Assembly: GCA_002403105.1 (NCBI GenBank)
Contig: DHHD01000034.1
Location: forward strand, 1 to 26,810
Origin: Anaerolineaceae bacterium UBA4781
GTDB lineage: Bacteria > Chloroflexota > Anaerolineae > Anaerolineales > Anaerolineaceae
Reading direction: 5' to 3'
DNA length: 26,810 nt
The translations under genes were made by a program, and so were the position numbers. The notes beneath the pieces were generated by a model, which saw only the letters and a program-made list of their open reading frames with translations, made no database searches and was not told where the DNA came from. Below are positions 24,630 to 26,810 of the stretch, piece after piece (within the stretch, counting starts at the first letter, position 1; each line of letters starts with the position of its first letter).

Positions 24630-26087
24630 ATGGTCGACAAAGAAAAAAGGAATGCCAGCCAGCACGGGAGGACTCTCGTCATGAAGTTTGGGGGAACTTC
24701 GGTTGGCAGCAGCCAAGCTATCCGGCAAGCTGCAGATATCGTGCATGGGGAAATTCTACACTGGGAAAACCTGGTTGTGGTTGTATCTGCGATGAGTGGG
24801 ATCACGGATTCACTTATTGCCTGCGCCAGAGCAGCAGTGGTGGGGCATGTTGAAAAATATGAAGAGCTCATCACGGTAATGTATGAGAAACATGCAAAAG
24901 TAATGGATGACCTTCTGGCCTACGATGAAAAAAGAAAACAGGTATGCATTGAATTGGATGGATTGTTTGAAACCTTGCAGACGCTGTGCCGGGGAATTCA
25001 CATCATGGGGGAACTGACGCCACGCGGCATGGATGCGGTGGTTGCGCTCGGTGAGCGCATGAATGCCCGCCTCTTCAGCACTGTATTGCAGCAATATGGC
25101 ACGAACAGCCAGGCAGTGGATGCCACAACTTTCATTGTGACGGATGCTTCTTTCCAGCAAGCCAGACCTTTGATGGATATCACCCGACAAAAAACCAAAT
25201 CTGTTCTCATCCCTTTATTCACAAAAAAAATCATTCCAGTTGTGACCGGTTTCATCGCAGCCACCGAAGAAGGCATCACCAGCACGCTGGGCAGAGGCGG
25301 CAGTGATTATACCGCCGCCATTCTGGGTGACTGCCTGGATGCTGATGAGGTGTGGACTTGGACGGACGTGGATGGCGTGATGACCGCTGACCCCCGCATC
25401 GTTTCGGATGCAAGGATCATCCCGGAAGTTTCTTATAACGAAATTTCGGAGATGGCGTATTTCGGCGCAAAGGTTCTGCATCCAAAAAGCATCCGGCCGG
25501 TTATCGAGAGAAACATCCCGCTGTGGGTGAAAAATACCTTCAACCCGGCTTGCCCCGGCACACGCATTGATGGAACGTATCGTTCCGGAAATGGCCGTAT
25601 CACGGCGGTCACGGCTATCCGTGGCCTGAGCCTGGTAACCGTGGAAGGGCGGGGCATGCTGGGTGTACCGGGAATTGCTGCACGTACTTTTGCTGCGGTT
25701 GCCAAACACGATGCCAGTGTGTTGATGATCTCACAATCCTCTTCTGAACAATCCATTTGTTTTGTCATTCCTTCCGAAGCGGTGGTGCAGGTCATCAAAG
25801 CGATCGAGAGTGAGATGGAGTTTGAATTGGCAAGGCACGATATTGATCGCGTTTGGGCTCAACCGGATGTGGTTATCGTCACCGCCATTGGATCGGGTAT
25901 GCGCCAGACCCCTGGCGTTTCAGCGCGCCTGTTTGGGGCTCTGGGAAAAGAAAAGATCAATGCCATTGCTATTGCACAGGGGTCGTCCGAATACAGCATT
26001 TCGGTGGTTGTGGATGCAGCGGATGCCGATCGGGCAGTCAGACAAATTCATGCGGAGGTAATCATCAATGGATCAAAAAATGAATAA
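24630..26087 (+). CDS. Aspartokinase, ThrA/LysC-type (threonine-responsive expected)
   Basis: The 485-aa product is a monofunctional aspartate kinase (EC 2.7.2.4): KFGGTSVGS near the start, LGERMNARLFS, GITSTLGRGGSDYTAAIL and WTDVDGVMTADPR form the kinase domain. Two C-terminal ACT domains follow from about 320 (GVPGIAARTFAAVAKHDASV and GVSARLFGALGKEKINAIAIAQGSSEYSISVVV), closest in style to the Thr-binding ACT pair of ThrA. I place the start at ATG 24630, with GAGAGG five bases upstream. The same frame is open upstream to ATG 24492, but that would run through the leader and terminator. There is no homoserine dehydrogenase domain. It overlaps asd by 20 bp. Expression is probably set by the Thr attenuator. 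Confidence 0.94.
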   Translation: MVDKEKRNASQHGRTLVMKFGGTSVGSSQAIRQAADIVHGEILHWENLVVVVSAMSGITDSLIACARAAVVGHVEKYEELITVMYEKHAKVMDDLLAYDEKRKQVCIELDGLFETLQTLCRGIHIMGELTPRGMDAVVALGERMNARLFSTVLQQYGTNSQAVDATTFIVTDASFQQARPLMDITRQKTKSVLIPLFTKKIIPVVTGFIAATEEGITSTLGRGGSDYTAAILGDCLDADEVWTWTDVDGVMTADPRIVSDARIIPEVSYNEISEMAYFGAKVLHPKSIRPVIERNIPLWVKNTFNPACPGTRIDGTYRSGNGRITAVTAIRGLSLVTVEGRGMLGVPGIAARTFAAVAKHDASVLMISQSSSEQSICFVIPSEAVVQVIKAIESEMEFELARHDIDRVWAQPDVVIVTAIGSGMRQTPGVSARLFGALGKEKINAIAIAQGSSEYSISVVVDAADADRAVRQIHAEVIINGSKNE

Positions 26088-26810
26088 AATCCCTGTGGCG
26101 GTTTTAGGAGCGACTGGCGCCGTTGGGCAGCGCTTTGTGCAGCTTCTAGCATCCCACCCCTGGTTTCAGATCTCTGCTTTAGCCGCTTCAGAACGCAGCA
26201 GCCACAAACGGTATGCAGATGCCTGCGGTTGGCACCTCAATGAACCCATGCCCGATGTGCTCCGCGAAATGCAAGTGGTACCGGTTGAACCGAACCTGGA
26301 AGCCCGCATCATCTTTTCAGCTCTACCGGTAGAAATGGCTCGCCAGGTTGAACCACTATTTGCCAAAGCTGGTTATATTGTTTGTTCCAATACTTCCGCC
26401 TTTCGTCTTGACCCCAATGTGCCAGTCATCATCCCGGAAGTGAATGCAGATCATTTGGCATTGTTGAAACGACAGAAAGAAGTATTCGGATGGGATGGGC
26501 TGCTGATCACCAGCCCGAACTGCACCACCACCGGAATTGCCATTCCCTTGAAACCGCTTGATATGGCTTTTGGATTGAAGAAGGTGATCGCAGTCAGTAT
26601 GCAGGCTGTTTCCGGTGCGGGTTATCCGGGGCTTTCTTATCTGGATATTCAGGATAATGTCATTCCATTAATCAACGGGGAAGAAGAGAAAATGGAACGT
26701 GAATCGCGCGCGTTGTTGGGGCGAATGGAAGGAAAACAGCGCGTGGATGCGGGTTTTATCCTGAGTGCACAATCCAACCGTGTGCCGGTTTCCGAGGGGC
26801 ATACCATTTG
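26068..26810 (+). CDS. asd: Aspartate-semialdehyde dehydrogenase (3' end outside window)
   Basis: The frame runs from ATG 26068 to the window end without stop (247 codons; the family is about 350-360). GATGAVGQRF at about 14-23 is the NADP-binding loop, and SPNCTTTG holds the catalytic Cys. SGAGYPGLSYLDI is typical of the archaeal/fungal-type Asd branch as opposed to the E. coli type. It converts aspartyl phosphate to aspartate semialdehyde (EC 1.2.1.11), the step after aspartokinase. GGAGG (26054-26058) is nine bases before ATG 26068 and favours it over ATG 26080. The 20-bp overlap with the aspartokinase gene implies translational coupling. Confidence 0.95.
   Translation, partial: MDQKMNKIPVAVLGATGAVGQRFVQLLASHPWFQISALAASERSSHKRYADACGWHLNEPMPDVLREMQVVPVEPNLEARIIFSALPVEMARQVEPLFAKAGYIVCSNTSAFRLDPNVPVIIPEVNADHLALLKRQKEVFGWDGLLITSPNCTTTGIAIPLKPLDMAFGLKKVIAVSMQAVSGAGYPGLSYLDIQDNVIPLINGEEEKMERESRALLGRMEGKQRVDAGFILSAQSNRVPVSEGHTI

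Noticed and set aside
1..26810. CRISPR arrays, tRNA/rRNA genes, phage or defence genes
   Set aside because: Looked for on both strands; no spaced direct repeats, no tRNA-like cloverleaf ends, and no proteins of these types were seen.

Overview
The window looks like a stretch of chromosome from an anaerobic, carbohydrate-fermenting bacterium, most likely an Anaerolineae-type member of the Chloroflexota. This is an inference from moderate GC, Thr/Glu-rich lipoprotein linkers after a lipobox, frequent TTG starts with strong Shine-Dalgarno (SD) sequences, and a phosphorylase-rich glycan locus. No rRNA or tRNA is present to confirm it.

Bases 1-300 hold the 5' end of an IS1182/IS5-type transposase gene, cut by the window edge. 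Bases 309-22267 form one regulon for cytoplasmic use of beta-1,4-glucan and beta-mannan oligosaccharides. It opens with a LacI-family regulator. A long + strand operon follows: a lipoprotein binding protein, two permeases and two ATPases (an oligopeptide-type ABC importer), an MFS transporter, a GH2 beta-mannosidase, a GH3 beta-glucosidase, a cellobiose phosphorylase (GH94), a CelC-like GH5 enzyme without signal peptide, and a second, divergent GH94 phosphorylase. A convergent - strand pair encodes a cellobiose/mannobiose 2-epimerase and a GH130 mannoside phosphorylase. Three near-identical palindromes, TTGGGAGCGTTCCCAA or its complement, sit 10-11 bp downstream of the -10 boxes of lacI, the ABC operon and the epimerase operon. 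They closely resemble the known CelR operator of Thermobifida, so the regulator probably controls all three and itself.

The genes fit one pathway. Oligosaccharides enter through the ABC importer. GH5, GH3 and GH2 trim them. GH94 phosphorolyses cellobiose to glucose-1-phosphate and glucose. The epimerase and GH130 turn mannobiose-type disaccharides into mannose-1-phosphate and glucose. Phosphorolysis saves ATP, as expected for a fermenter.

Bases 22408-24212 carry an EamA-type transporter with a long palindrome at its 5' end and a small lipoprotein predicted to form a beta-solenoid. Bases 24391-26810 begin a threonine/aspartate-family biosynthetic operon: a consensus promoter, a nearly leaderless 34-codon leader peptide with eight Thr codons, a textbook intrinsic terminator, a ThrA-like aspartokinase and a truncated aspartate-semialdehyde dehydrogenase gene. 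The leader contains complementary segments that give a full transcription-attenuation logic. I regard it as the most notable finding here.
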